DNA of 64,000 nt from Calditrichia bacterium. GTDB taxonomy: Bacteria; Calditrichota; Calditrichia; RBG-13-44-9; J075. The notes beneath the pieces were generated by a model. That model saw only the letters and a program-made list of their open reading frames with translations, was not told where the DNA came from and did no database searches. Position numbers and translations under genes: made by a program. This document shows positions 1 through 9,183 of the stretch, piece after piece (positions within the stretch are counted from its first letter, which is position 1; every line of letters begins with the position of its first letter). The stretch covers positions 62,001-126,000 of the forward strand of contig JANQQU010000085.1 in NCBI GenBank assembly GCA_028284905.1. Direction: 5' to 3'.

Positions 1-1299
1 TTCGAGGAAAAGCCGATTCCTGAGAAATTGAAGGAAAACCGTCAAGGTTTGGAAAAGACCACTACTATCGATTATGGTTCTTCTTTCACTCAGAATGCGC
101 AAATCGGGGTGCCGGCGATGCACGACCTTGGCTATGATGGTAGCGGCATATTAATTGGTATGCTCGATGCCGGCTTTAATAATTTGCAGCATCCCGGTAT
201 TGATCATGTCAATATTTTGGCCACCTGGGATTTTGTTAATGGTGATGAGAATGTTTCTGACCAGCCGGGGCAACTGGGCTCGGGTAATCATGGCACTTAT
301 ACACTCAGTGCATTAGCCGGCCATGCCGAAGGACAATTGATTGGTCCTGCCTATAATGCCGATTTTGTTTTAGCGAAGACGGAAAACACCGAGTCGGAAA
401 CCAATGCCGAAGAGGATTGGTGGGTGGCCGGTGCCGAGTGGGCGGATAGCCACGGCGTGGATATTATCAGCAGTTCGCTGGCCTATCGCGAATTTGATCC
501 CGGCCAGAACAGTTATACCTGGGAAGATATGAACGGGGATATTGCCCTGGTAACGATTGCCGCGGATATTGCTGCTTCCCGAGGCATTTTAGTGGTGAAT
601 TCAGCGGCCAATGAAGGAATTCCGGCACCGGGAGAAAATACGATTTGGGCACCAGCGGATGGCGACAGCGTGCTGGCTATTGGCGCTGTAGACGCTAATG
701 GCAATATTGCCGGGTTTAGCTCCCGCGGCCCTTCGGCGGATGGACGGATCAAGCCGGATGTTAGTGCGATGGGTGTTTTCACGGTTTGCTGTAGTGCAAT
801 AACTTTGAATTATATTGCGGTAAATGGTACTTCGCTTTCCTGTCCGTTAGTTGCTGGCGCAGCTGCATTGTTGCTGCAGGCGCATCCGAATCTGACTAAT
901 ATGGACATTTACAATTTGCTCCGCAATACCGCCAGTCAGGCCAGCACGCCGGATAACAATTATGGCTACGGCATCATCGATGTTTCCGCTGCATCCAATG
1001 CGGTTGTTGGCATCGCATCAGAAGATAATGTTGTGCGCGATTTCGAATTGCTGCCGGTGTATCCCAATCCCTTCAATCCGCAGACCAGCATCCAGTTCAA
1101 CCTGGATAAAGCTGCTGAAATTGAGCTGGCAATCTTCAATACGCTCGGTCAGCAGGTTAGCACGCTTTATAGCGGTCAAAAATCTTCCGGACGCCATAAG
1201 TTTCAGTGGGAGGCTTCCGGAAACCCCTCCGGCCTCTATTTCGTTGTATTATCTGCTGATGGCCAAAAGCAAGTGCAAAAGGCTGTTTTGCTGAAGTAA
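1..1299 (+). CDS. Secreted subtilisin-like serine protease (S8), 5' end outside window
   Basis: The reading frame is open from the first base, so the gene starts upstream and the TTG at 28 is not a real start. The visible part is the catalytic domain of a subtilase. Counting from codon 28, Asp47 sits in MLDAGF, His88 in GNHGTYT, oxyanion Asn195 in SAANEG and Ser269 in NGTSLSCP, so the full catalytic set is present. The last 80 or so residues (from YPNPFNPQTS) form the type IX sorting/FlgD-like module, implying export across the outer membrane and surface attachment or release. It is a close paralogue of the next gene, 105 bases downstream on the same strand, and the missing N-terminus is expected to hold a signal peptide and propeptide as in that gene. 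Substrate is not predictable. Confidence 0.93.
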   Translation, partial: FEEKPIPEKLKENRQGLEKTTTIDYGSSFTQNAQIGVPAMHDLGYDGSGILIGMLDAGFNNLQHPGIDHVNILATWDFVNGDENVSDQPGQLGSGNHGTYTLSALAGHAEGQLIGPAYNADFVLAKTENTESETNAEEDWWVAGAEWADSHGVDIISSSLAYREFDPGQNSYTWEDMNGDIALVTIAADIAASRGILVVNSAANEGIPAPGENTIWAPADGDSVLAIGAVDANGNIAGFSSRGPSADGRIKPDVSAMGVFTVCCSAITLNYIAVNGTSLSCPLVAGAAALLLQAHPNLTNMDIYNLLRNTASQASTPDNNYGYGIIDVSAASNAVVGIASEDNVVRDFELLPVYPNPFNPQTSIQFNLDKAAEIELAIFNTLGQQVSTLYSGQKSSGRHKFQWEASGNPSGLYFVVLSADGQKQVQKAVLLK

Positions 1300-1404
1300 G
1301 AAATTAAGGACGGCTTGTGAGATTAGCAGTAAGAATTTATCGTCGATTTCGCAAGCCTTCCGGCTTTGCCATAATGCTGACTATCATAAACGAATTGGAT
1401 CGAC

Positions 1405-3159
1405 ATGCCTCGAATTTCCTGCCGTATTTTTTTTCTCCTGATATTTATTTTTCTGCCGCTTTCTGCCAACGAAAGTGATAAAGTTACTGCTAATCTATCG
1501 GCCTTGATGCAAAGTAATCCGGCAGTGGAATTAGCGGCCTGGGTTTACTTGCAGGATAAGGGGCCGGACATACTAAGTAAACGCATTGCCGCATCGGAGA
1601 ATCTGACTGAGAAGGCATTGCAACGTCGTCAAAAGGAAAACCCATTTGGGCAATTAACCGATGAATATGATGTGCCTGTGCACACTGCCTACCTGCAGGA
1701 AATTGCTGCTAAAGCGGTACGAATTCGCCATAAATCCCGCTGGCTGAATACCATCTCCCTGGAAGCGACACCGGCGGTATTGCAGGAGATCGCCGCGCTG
1801 CCTTTCGTGAAAAAAGTGGATGTGTTGCGAACTGGCCGGGCGCCATTGCCGGATACCCAAATTGCCCCTTTACCATTTGGTAAACCCGGGAGCGCCGAGA
1901 AAACAACTTTCGATTACGGCCCTTCCCTGACACAAAATGAGCAAATGAATGTCATCCCGCTGCATGATATGGGCCTGAGCGGGGAAGGGGTGCTGATCGC
2001 CTCTTTCGATAGCGGCTTTCCCAACCTTACTCATATGGCATTACAAAATATCGATGTAGTTGCTACCTGGGATTTTATTAATGGCGATAGCATCGTCGAT
2101 GATCAGGAGGATCAGACAGGAAACGATAGTCACGGTACTTTCACCCTGGGTTCTCTTGCTGCTTTTCAGGAAGGGCAGGTGATCGGACCGGCATTTGGAG
2201 CCAGTTATCTGCTGGCAAAAACGGAAGTTGCCGAATACGAGCGTCACATCGAAGAAGATAACTGGGTTGCCGCCGCAGAGTGGGCGGATAGCCTTGGCGT
2301 GGATATCATCAGCAGTTCCCTCGGATATTTCGAATTTGATCCCGGAGAGGGCAGCTATACTGCCGACGATATGGATGGCGCCACTACGATCATCACACAA
2401 GCAGCCGAGATTGCTGCCAGCCGGGGAATTCTGGTGATTGTCTCTGCCGGTAATGAAGGACCGAGTGCGCGTTCGTTAGGGGCGCCGGCGGATGGACCGA
2501 ATGTGCTGGCTATCGGCGGAGTAAGCAGTGCCGGCGGTGTCATCCCCTTTAGCTCTCGCGGGCCAACCGCAGATGGACGCACGAAGCCGGATGTGATGGC
2601 ATTGGGATCCGGGGTACGGACTACTAGTGGCATCGAAAATAATTACATCACTTTGAACGGCACTTCTTTTTCCTGTCCATTGGTAACCGGCGCAGCAGCG
2701 CTATTGCTGGAGGCATCGCCACAAAGCACTGCCGCGGAGATTCGTATGGCATTGCGGACAACCGCTAATAACTCACCAATTTTCGGCGGGGCGCCCGATG
2801 ACAATCAGGGATGGGGCATTATCAACGCACAGTCTGCGCTGGAATTTTTGGTAAATGATGGAGAGTTACCATCCGCAGGTCCCAGTCTGGAAATCATCAA
2901 TGCCTATCCCAATCCCTTTAATGAGACGGTTAACATTCAATATAATTTGCCGGAAGAAGGGCGATTGGTTGTGCGGGTGTTTAATGTGCTGGGCGAACGC
3001 CTGGCGACAATTTATGATCGTCCGGAAATTCCCGGTGTGCGGACAATATCCTGGACCCCGGAAAATACTGCCCAGGGCATCTACCTGATTGCGATTACCG
3101 CCAATGGGGAAACGGTTGGGCGCAAGGTCGTGTATTTGCGTTTTCAATCGAATCCGTAA
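1405..3159 (+). CDS. Secreted subtilisin-like serine protease (S8) with sorting domain
   Basis: A 584-residue protein with a signal peptide (about residues 1-22, hydrophobic run FFLLIFIFLPLS), a propeptide-like region of about 25-150, and a subtilase domain of about 165-470. Asp202 lies in FDSGF, His243 in DSHGTFT, Asn350 in SAGNEG and Ser421 in NGTSFSCP. A C-terminal sorting module starts at YPNPFNET near residue 500. The ATG at 1405 is chosen because it immediately precedes the signal peptide; no strong Shine-Dalgarno is visible. It follows a paralogous protease by 105 bases, so the pair looks like a tandem duplication. It should act as an extracellular or cell-surface endopeptidase, either nutritional or in maturation of the many surface proteins here; that role is inference. 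Confidence 0.94.
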   Translation: MPRISCRIFFLLIFIFLPLSANESDKVTANLSALMQSNPAVELAAWVYLQDKGPDILSKRIAASENLTEKALQRRQKENPFGQLTDEYDVPVHTAYLQEIAAKAVRIRHKSRWLNTISLEATPAVLQEIAALPFVKKVDVLRTGRAPLPDTQIAPLPFGKPGSAEKTTFDYGPSLTQNEQMNVIPLHDMGLSGEGVLIASFDSGFPNLTHMALQNIDVVATWDFINGDSIVDDQEDQTGNDSHGTFTLGSLAAFQEGQVIGPAFGASYLLAKTEVAEYERHIEEDNWVAAAEWADSLGVDIISSSLGYFEFDPGEGSYTADDMDGATTIITQAAEIAASRGILVIVSAGNEGPSARSLGAPADGPNVLAIGGVSSAGGVIPFSSRGPTADGRTKPDVMALGSGVRTTSGIENNYITLNGTSFSCPLVTGAAALLLEASPQSTAAEIRMALRTTANNSPIFGGAPDDNQGWGIINAQSALEFLVNDGELPSAGPSLEIINAYPNPFNETVNIQYNLPEEGRLVVRVFNVLGERLATIYDRPEIPGVRTISWTPENTAQGIYLIAITANGETVGRKVVYLRFQSNP

Positions 3160-3170
3160 TCGGTGGTGTT

Positions 3171-3260
3171 GTAAAAACGGTCGGCGTTTGTAGAGAAAAT
3201 TCATGAATTTTCTCTACCGTTTTATGACGAATTTCAGATGATTATCCAAACCGTTTTTAC
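3171..3260. terminator. Nested inverted repeats between convergent genes
   Basis: An inner perfect 28-nt palindrome lies at 3190-3217 (GTAGAGAAAATTCA and its complement). An outer 11-bp pair GTAAAAACGGT (3171-3181) matches ACCGTTTTTAC (3250-3260). The right outer arm overlaps the stop codon of the minus-strand phosphatase. The position between two converging genes suggests a bidirectional terminator. Confidence 0.6.
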
Positions 3261-4669
3261 GCCACCGGTTCCCGCCAGGGACCGGTAATCGCCACCGTCC
3301 ATCCACGTCCCTGCATATTGACAAACAGCGTGGATCCATCCGGTGAAAATGTTGCCCCGGCAAATTCGGTTTCCTTATGGTGATGTGCCAGGGTATACAG
3401 CTTGCCTTCCGGAGTAACACCAACCAGACGTACAACCTTTCCGCTGCGGTCCTCGCAGACAACGAGATCTCCCCAGGGCGCAATGGTCAAATTATCTGCA
3501 TTCTTAACCAGATCGGAATCATTCGGCTCCACAAATAATTCTACCGTACCTGGTTGTTGTTTTTCTTCCGGTGTACCTTCGTGCGGGCTGGGCACGTAGC
3601 GAAAAATCTGGCCATCTTTCGTTCGGCCGCCATTGGTGCAGGCAAAGTAAATACCATCTTCGCCGCGCCACATGCCTTCTCCGCGGGCAAACTTGGCAGC
3701 ACCGGCTTCGTAGCCGCGGTCGCGCAGATCGTCGTCGGGAGATTCAACGTTGTCCATATCAATCCATTCGACGGAGAATTTTACACCGACCGGCACTACT
3801 TCTCCGTGCCAGTTGCGAGTATCCTTAATGCCTTCGCCACTGATCACCAATGCCTGCAGTTTGCCGCCTTTTGCCAACTGACCGGGCACGTTGGGGATAA
3901 AACGATAGATCAGGCCATCACTGCGATCTTCAGTTTGATAAACAATGCCGGAATCCGGATCTACCGCAACTGCTTCATGATTGAAACGGCCCATATCAAT
4001 CAAAGGAATCGGATCGTAAAGCGTTGGTGTTAAAGAGGCCGGCACTTCGAAATTGTAACCATGGTCCTTATCAAAATAGGAGCGTTCAGCAAAGTCGCCG
4101 GCGCGATAAACTGTTTCCTCACAGGTGATCCAGCTATTCCAGGGTGTCGCACCACCAGCGCAGTTGCGAACTGTGCCGGTTAAACTGAGATATTCAGAAA
4201 CGACTTCCTGGTTTTTGGTATCATAAATCAAGGTAGTTGTTCCCCCAGTGGATGGGGTTTTTCCCTGTCCATAATCATAGATTTTATCCCGGGGAATTTC
4301 TCCCAGCAGCTCATTCCGTTTGCCATAAGGACCATGAGTCTTTGGCATCAGTTCGTGATTTCGAATGAGAATGGTTAAGCCATTTTCAGCGGGAAAGGTC
4401 GCCATGCCATCCGGTAAACCGGGGACGAAAAATTCGTCATTCATCTTATTACCGGAACGGGAAATAATCTGATACGAAAATCCTTTTGGTAGATCAAGAA
4501 TGCCTTGCGGGTCTGTCACCAGGGGGCCATAACCAGCGTCGACAAGATCGGGACGGCTGGATGAAGAGCGGCGCAATAAGGGTGCACAGCCGGACTGATA
4601 AAGGCCCATAAAGCCAACGGTAACCATACTACAAGTTTTCAGAAAGTGTCTGCGGGAAATCTTTGTCAT
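3257..4669 (-). CDS. PhoX-family (DUF839) phosphatase, Tat-exported
   Basis: A 470-residue protein of the DUF839/PhoX family of calcium- and iron-dependent alkaline phosphatases, which release phosphate from organic phosphoesters in the periplasm. The N-terminus has a twin-arginine motif (SRRHFLK, residues 5-11), a hydrophobic stretch and SGC near residue 27, a weak lipobox. Family hallmarks are NCAGGATPWNSWITCEE in the first half, NHEA in the middle, and the C-terminal FSPDGSTLFVNMQ ending in AITGPW. The ATG at 4669 is preceded by GGAGAATATTTC, a good ribosome site. It converges with the upstream protease gene. Enzymatic activity is likely but unproven, because many DUF839 proteins are uncharacterised and the metal ligands were not checked one by one. 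Confidence 0.85.
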   Translation of the reverse strand: MTKISRRHFLKTCSMVTVGFMGLYQSGCAPLLRRSSSSRPDLVDAGYGPLVTDPQGILDLPKGFSYQIISRSGNKMNDEFFVPGLPDGMATFPAENGLTILIRNHELMPKTHGPYGKRNELLGEIPRDKIYDYGQGKTPSTGGTTTLIYDTKNQEVVSEYLSLTGTVRNCAGGATPWNSWITCEETVYRAGDFAERSYFDKDHGYNFEVPASLTPTLYDPIPLIDMGRFNHEAVAVDPDSGIVYQTEDRSDGLIYRFIPNVPGQLAKGGKLQALVISGEGIKDTRNWHGEVVPVGVKFSVEWIDMDNVESPDDDLRDRGYEAGAAKFARGEGMWRGEDGIYFACTNGGRTKDGQIFRYVPSPHEGTPEEKQQPGTVELFVEPNDSDLVKNADNLTIAPWGDLVVCEDRSGKVVRLVGVTPEGKLYTLAHHHKETEFAGATFSPDGSTLFVNMQGRGWTVAITGPWREPVA

Positions 4670-4761
4670 GAAATATTCTCCGGGGATAAAAGTAAGATCT
4701 AATTCTATATTATGAAGTGTCGCTAAATTGTTACGTTAACATATCAACCTGGTTAAGATTC

Positions 4762-5364
4762 TTAAATTTTCGGTTCAATAATCATATCACCGACGAATTC
4801 AGGAATCTTGGCGGAAACATCCTGGTAAAATTCGCGAATTTTGGCGATATCCGCTTCGACATCATCGGACGGATAGATCGCCGGACCAACGCCGCCAATC
4901 TTGTTTTTAAAATCGAGAAAACCTAAAACGATCGGCACTTGCGCCTGGCGGGCGATATGATAAAAACCGGTTTTCCACTTGTCGATGCGCTTCCGGGTGC
5001 CTTCCGGTGCGAGAACCAGCACAAATTGGTCGCTTGCCTCCATCGCTTCAGTAACCTGCTCAACAAGGTTTTGGCGGGAACGGCGATCTACCGGCACGCC
5101 ACCGAGCGCTTTAAAGAGGAAGCCATGCGGTTTGTTAAACAAGGTGTGTTTACCAATCCAGAAGGCCTTAATTTGCATTTTATAGGAAAGCATCAAGCCG
5201 ATGGGAAAATCCCAGTTCGAAGTATGATGCGCCACGATCAAAACAGCCTTGGGCACGTCCGGCATTTCCCCGGATGGTTTCCAACCCATTATCTTGAGAA
5301 CTACCGAGCTAATCCAATAGGAAATTCTATTGACGCGTATTCGATTCTTGTTAAATTCCGCCAT
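4762..5364 (-). CDS. Lysophospholipid (1-acylglycerol-3-phosphate) acyltransferase-like
   Basis: A PlsC-superfamily acyltransferase of about 200 residues. The catalytic HX4D motif is visible as HHTSNWD. GGVPVDRRS is block III, and APEGTRKRIDKWKTGFYHIA is the EGTR block with the downstream WKTGFY signature typical of the FCB-type family. It probably transfers acyl groups to lysophospholipid or another lipid at the cytoplasmic membrane. A longer frame begins at 5382, but the inner ATG at 5364 is favoured because AGAAAGAAG lies directly upstream, while the outer ATG has no convincing ribosome site. It stands alone, with a 92-base gap to the downstream phosphatase start. The exact acyl acceptor cannot be told from sequence. 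Confidence 0.85.
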   Translation of the reverse strand: MAEFNKNRIRVNRISYWISSVVLKIMGWKPSGEMPDVPKAVLIVAHHTSNWDFPIGLMLSYKMQIKAFWIGKHTLFNKPHGFLFKALGGVPVDRRSRQNLVEQVTEAMEASDQFVLVLAPEGTRKRIDKWKTGFYHIARQAQVPIVLGFLDFKNKIGGVGPAIYPSDDVEADIAKIREFYQDVSAKIPEFVGDMIIEPKI

Positions 5365-5452
5365 ATTCACTTCTTTCTGCATCAGGATGAATTACCCGGC
5401 TGCGGTATCAGGCTTAACAGATATATAGTAATAAGTAAAGTAGAAACAAATT

Positions 5453-5513
5453 TTCGTTGATCGTTGTTCGTTCTTCGAATTTCGATCAACGATCAACGAT
5501 CAACGAACAACGG
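5453..5513. repeat. Palindromic intergenic repeat, GATCAACG type
   Basis: Repeated GATCAACG units (5484 onward) follow an opposite-strand CGTTGATCGTTGTTCGTT (5455-5472). The 11-bp arms CGTTGTTCGTT (5462-5472) and AACGAACAACG (5502-5512) match perfectly. It lies between two minus-strand genes and could terminate the upstream one. Confidence 0.6.
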
Positions 5514-5528
5514 TCTTGATAAAAATCG

Positions 5529-6161
5529 TTAAAATTTTTGCATCATTTCTAACCCACGAAGCATTTCCAGGACGCCCAGCTCCAACCCACCGGTATTATA
5601 ATTCTCCAGCTCTTCCTGATATTGATCGAAAAGCTGCAAGGTAATTTCCGGGATGCGATCAAAATTGTGTTCATCGAAGTAGGGAATATCTTCGGAAACC
5701 TCATCAAAATAAGATTTGTAAACAACTCCGGAAATGAAAGCATATTCCTGGGGAGACATGTGGTTTGTCCGTAGTGCATCGACGAGGTCGTCCTGAATGC
5801 CGGACAGATGCTTGAAAACTTCTCCGACTTGTTCAAATCCTTCCTGCAGACCTTCGGGGTTTTCATTGTCCATCGCCTTTAAATTCCGCATACTTTCTTT
5901 CACCCGTTTATTCAATGCGGATTTAACGCTAAGAAAGCGATCCAGTTGCTCTGCGGAAACATAGTTGTCCTCGGGGGGATCAAAGGGATTCTCTTCCTGA
6001 ACCTGCCGGAAATCTTCAATGACTGCTTCGGAAATTTGCATATTATCGACGACCGCATCCTTAACTTTGAGACCGAAGTAGACAAAGGCCCCAACGATCA
6101 GAAAAGCAAATACGCCGAAAATACCCAGCGCGATAAAACAACCTTTGTTATTGCCAGCCAT
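5529..6161 (-). CDS. Unknown membrane-anchored protein
   Basis: A 210-residue protein I do not recognise. One transmembrane segment lies at about residues 8-30 (CFIALGIFGVFAFLIVGAF), followed by a charged, mostly helical domain of about 180 residues rich in Glu, Asp and Gln, probably in the periplasm. The start is secure because GGAGGAATT sits directly before the ATG. The gene is divergent from the dioxygenase gene that starts at 6263, sharing a 101-base intergenic region, so the two may share control signals. No catalytic motif is visible. Confidence 0.75.
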   Translation of the reverse strand: MAGNNKGCFIALGIFGVFAFLIVGAFVYFGLKVKDAVVDNMQISEAVIEDFRQVQEENPFDPPEDNYVSAEQLDRFLSVKSALNKRVKESMRNLKAMDNENPEGLQEGFEQVGEVFKHLSGIQDDLVDALRTNHMSPQEYAFISGVVYKSYFDEVSEDIPYFDEHNFDRIPEITLQLFDQYQEELENYNTGGLELGVLEMLRGLEMMQKF

Positions 6162-6262
6162 AATTCCTCCGACTATTTTATCATTTCACAGGCTATCGGA
6201 AAAATACGGATAATGCCTCTGAAAAACAAGATAAGAGAGAATCACCAAAGGAGAATTGCCTG

Positions 6263-7438
6263 ATGGATGCAACCCGGTTAATTTCCGCAAAAAAAACGCT
6301 CACTGAACGCTTAAAGACATATGATATTGACATCCGCCGAGGTTTTCTACCGGCAGCAGATCCGATTGAAAAATTGCCGGAGGCTTATCAGGAGTGGGAA
6401 GATATTGCGACTGATTTTGCCGGCTTATTGATTAGCAGGCAACTTCGCCAACGGCTGGACAAACTGCCGCCACTAAAATTGAATGCACTACGTACTGAGC
6501 CGGAACGGCAGCGGGCGATGCTGCTGTTAAGCATTTTTGCCAATGGCTATGTATGGACCGAAGAAGTTGCCGCGAAGGAAATCGCCCGTGGCGTTGCAAT
6601 GCCTTTATGCGAGTTGGCAACATTGTTGGGACGTCCGCCGATTGTTGCCCATGCCTCCATGGTTCTGCAAAACTGGTATAAAGTAGATCCCGCCGGGCCA
6701 TTGGTGCTGGACAATATTGCTGCCCGGCAACTTTTTCTCGGCGGCATGGATGAGCAATGGTTTTACCTGGTAACAGTTGCCATCGAAGCTGCCGGTGCTG
6801 CAGCAATGCCGGTTTTGCTGGAAATGCAGGATGCCCGGGAAAATGGTGATGTCGATTTACTTAAATTGAAGCTGAGTGCGCTGGCAGGAATCATTGCAGA
6901 AATGTTCACGATTTTGCAGCGAATGCCGGAAAAATGCGACCCCTATATTTTCTTTCATCGGGTGCGTCCCTATGTGACCGGTTGGCCGGCGCCCGGCGTG
7001 GTATATAGCGGTGTCGATGAGAAACCGAAGATACTAGCCGGTGGCAGCGCCGCTCAAAGCTCTTTGCTGCAGGCCATCGATGCAGCGCTGGGGGTGCAGC
7101 ATCAGAATAGTGCCGCCGGGGAATTTTTACTGGAAATGCGCCGGTATATGCCACCCGCTCATCGGGCATTTGTTGAAATGTTGGAAGAAAGCGCCGGAAT
7201 CGCCGGTTTCGTGCAGGAGCGAGCCGCTAAAGAGCCAGGGTTATCTACGGCTTTTAATGAGTGCATAGATATCCTCGATCGTTTTCGGAAATATCACATG
7301 GAAATCGCTGTGCGTTATATCTCTCATCAGGCGAAGGATGCCGCATCGGCAAAAGGGACTGGCGGCACCAGTTTTGTGCCATTCCTATCCGCTGCCCGAA
7401 AGAATACCCGGGAAACCAATGTTGCTGAAGATGAATAA
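6263..7438 (+). CDS. Indoleamine 2,3-dioxygenase family haem enzyme
   Basis: A 391-residue protein covering the whole indoleamine 2,3-dioxygenase fold. The enzyme opens the indole ring of L-tryptophan with O2 to give N-formylkynurenine in the cytoplasm. Recognisable blocks are GGSAAQSS (260-267), EMRRYMPPAH (291-300), FRKYHMEIAVRYI with the expected proximal haem ligand His345, and GTGGTSFVPFL (from about 366) matching the substrate-loop signature. Length and motif order match vertebrate IDO closely. The start is fixed by AAAGGAG ten bases upstream of the ATG at 6263. No kynurenine-pathway genes lie nearby; the convergent neighbour is an MFS transporter 14 bases away. PrnB-like activity on other indoles is an alternative. 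Confidence 0.92.
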   Translation: MDATRLISAKKTLTERLKTYDIDIRRGFLPAADPIEKLPEAYQEWEDIATDFAGLLISRQLRQRLDKLPPLKLNALRTEPERQRAMLLLSIFANGYVWTEEVAAKEIARGVAMPLCELATLLGRPPIVAHASMVLQNWYKVDPAGPLVLDNIAARQLFLGGMDEQWFYLVTVAIEAAGAAAMPVLLEMQDARENGDVDLLKLKLSALAGIIAEMFTILQRMPEKCDPYIFFHRVRPYVTGWPAPGVVYSGVDEKPKILAGGSAAQSSLLQAIDAALGVQHQNSAAGEFLLEMRRYMPPAHRAFVEMLEESAGIAGFVQERAAKEPGLSTAFNECIDILDRFRKYHMEIAVRYISHQAKDAASAKGTGGTSFVPFLSAARKNTRETNVAEDE

Positions 7439-7451
7439 TTTCTGTCCGTAC

Positions 7452-8690
7452 CTAGGTTGTTGGTAACTCCGCTTTCCCGGCAGTTTCTTTTTTGTCCAGA
7501 TATCCAAAAATCACGAACCCAATCGTAATTGCTACGGAAAGAATGGCACATCCCACCCAGACGCTGTTCGGTGATATATTTTGATACGCCCAGGTGCCGA
7601 GCAATGGCCCAATGACAAAAGAGATCGCAAAAGCAAAAGTGAAAAACCCCATGTAACTGCCGCGATTGCTGTCGCTTGCCCGATTGGAAATGTAGCTGGC
7701 GGAAATAGGGAAAAGGAATATTTCCCCCATGGTCCAGATGGTAACGGTGAAGGCGATGTATAGCCAGGAAGCACCTAACGGTGTCAGGGCAAATCCACCG
7801 ACCAACAATAGAATGCCAACCGTCATGATTCGAACCGGGTTAACAACTTCCAGCCGATGCAAAATAGGCATCTCGATTAAAACAATCATAATTGCATTAA
7901 GTGCCATCAAGAGACCGATTGAATCTTCACTGAAAAAATTTATCTCTCGTAAATACAATGGCCAGGTGTTAAAAAGTTGGTTAAAAACAACACCGGAAAA
8001 GAAAAGCAGGACCAGGAGAAAGAAAAAGAGTTTATCCCGCCAGACAGACTGAACAACCGGTGGCGTTTCTGCTTTTTCCACGGTCTCCACCTGAGGCGTA
8101 TGATCTAAATCGTTGCGAAAAAATATCCAAAGCGCGATTGCGGCAATGAAGCAGGTAATCGCATCCATCCAGAATATAAAAGTGTAATTGATTGTCGCAA
8201 GAAAACCACCCACTGCCGGGCCAATCGCAACCCCAAAGTTAATTGCGAGTCGATTAAGGCCGAAGCCGCGCGCACGTTTGTCCGCAGGTGTATATTTGGC
8301 GACCGCTGCCGAATTCGCCGGGCGGAACGCTTCACCCGTAAGCGCTAGAAAAAACAGCATGATACCAATCGAATAGGCCGTCGTTAGAAAGCTCAACCAC
8401 ATAAAGCCAACAGAGGCAAAAAGCAAGGTGACAATCTGCACCTTATTAACGCCCCAACGATCGGTCGCCCAGCCGCCAAGAAAAGCGCCACCCATGGCCC
8501 CCAGACCATAGAGGCTTACCAGCTGCCCGGCATTCTCAACACTATAATCGAGCTCTTTCGTGAGGTAAAGAGTGATAAAAAATAAGACCACAGAGCCACT
8601 GCGATTAATGAGCATAACGACAGCCAGCAGCCATGCTTCACGCGGTAGTCCCTGGTATGATGCCTTGTAAAGATTAAAGATCTTCTTCAA
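7452..8690 (-). CDS. Major facilitator superfamily transporter
   Basis: A 412-residue, 12-helix MFS carrier in the cytoplasmic membrane. The loop 2-3 motif A is seen as GGWATDRWGVNKV after helix 2, and a long cytoplasmic loop (DHTPQVETVEKAETPP) separates the two six-helix halves. Overall it resembles drug/proton antiporters of the MdtH/MdtG type. The frame starts with TTG at 8690; no strong ribosome site precedes it, and the next Met is inside helix 1, so this start is the best available. It converges with the dioxygenase gene with only 13 bases between. The substrate is unknown; export of an indole or tryptophan metabolite would be speculation from position alone. Confidence 0.88.
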   Translation of the reverse strand: MKKIFNLYKASYQGLPREAWLLAVVMLINRSGSVVLFFITLYLTKELDYSVENAGQLVSLYGLGAMGGAFLGGWATDRWGVNKVQIVTLLFASVGFMWLSFLTTAYSIGIMLFFLALTGEAFRPANSAAVAKYTPADKRARGFGLNRLAINFGVAIGPAVGGFLATINYTFIFWMDAITCFIAAIALWIFFRNDLDHTPQVETVEKAETPPVVQSVWRDKLFFFLLVLLFFSGVVFNQLFNTWPLYLREINFFSEDSIGLLMALNAIMIVLIEMPILHRLEVVNPVRIMTVGILLLVGGFALTPLGASWLYIAFTVTIWTMGEIFLFPISASYISNRASDSNRGSYMGFFTFAFAISFVIGPLLGTWAYQNISPNSVWVGCAILSVAITIGFVIFGYLDKKETAGKAELPTT

Positions 8691-8761
8691 ATTCGATTGC
8701 CCCGGAGCGTTTGTTTATTGTTCAGTAGAACGTGATATAGGTTTGAAAATACTTAAAGCCA

Positions 8762-8807
8762 CTGGTTTCTGGTTGCTGGTTTGTCTTTACCAGCCAACAG
8801 AAACCAG
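8762..8807. repeat. Imperfect hairpin, CTGGTTTCTGGTT type
   Basis: Arms 8762-8780 and 8789-8807 (CTGGTTTCTGGTTGCTGGT against ACCAGCCAACAGAAACCAG) pair at 17 of 19 positions around an 8-base loop. It lies downstream of the small membrane protein gene and may be its terminator. Confidence 0.55.
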
Positions 8808-8916
8808 GAACAAAAAAGTTAGAATATTTAGTTCATAATCCATCTAGAATAGCGCCGGAATAATCGTTACTTTTCGGGACAATTGCAAACCCTAAAAGAA
8901 TCCGGCAGCAATTCCC

Positions 8917-9183
8917 CTAACCAAACAGTGAGCTTTGGGACGCTTTTCGAATAAAATATTTAATGATGCCATAGATACTGATGATGGCCCAAAATATCTC
9001 CACCATTGCCGCTGCGAAATTCCATTCGACACTCAAGGAATACAAGACGGCGAGTGCACCACAAAGATTCAAAAATGAGTAACTGAAATTGGAAGGATCG
9101 AGTTTGCCGAGTTGCAGCAAAAAATAAGTGGAGAGAATCAGAAAAACACCGATTGTTCCGATAATGTCGTGGATTGCAGGCAT
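8917..9183 (-). CDS. Small three-helix membrane protein (CBU_0592-like)
   Basis: An 88-residue protein with three hydrophobic segments (about 5-24, 33-52 and 57-77) separated by short loops. The pattern KLDPSNFSYSFLNLCGA followed by NFAAAMVEIFWAIISIYG matches the conserved family of small membrane proteins often annotated CBU_0592 family; its function is unknown. The ATG at 9183 is preceded by AAAGGAAAAG, a good ribosome site. It is a single-gene unit on the minus strand. It resembles the fold of small sugar or semiSWEET-like proteins only in size; I do not claim transport. Confidence 0.75.
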   Translation of the reverse strand: MPAIHDIIGTIGVFLILSTYFLLQLGKLDPSNFSYSFLNLCGALAVLYSLSVEWNFAAAMVEIFWAIISIYGIIKYFIRKASQSSLFG

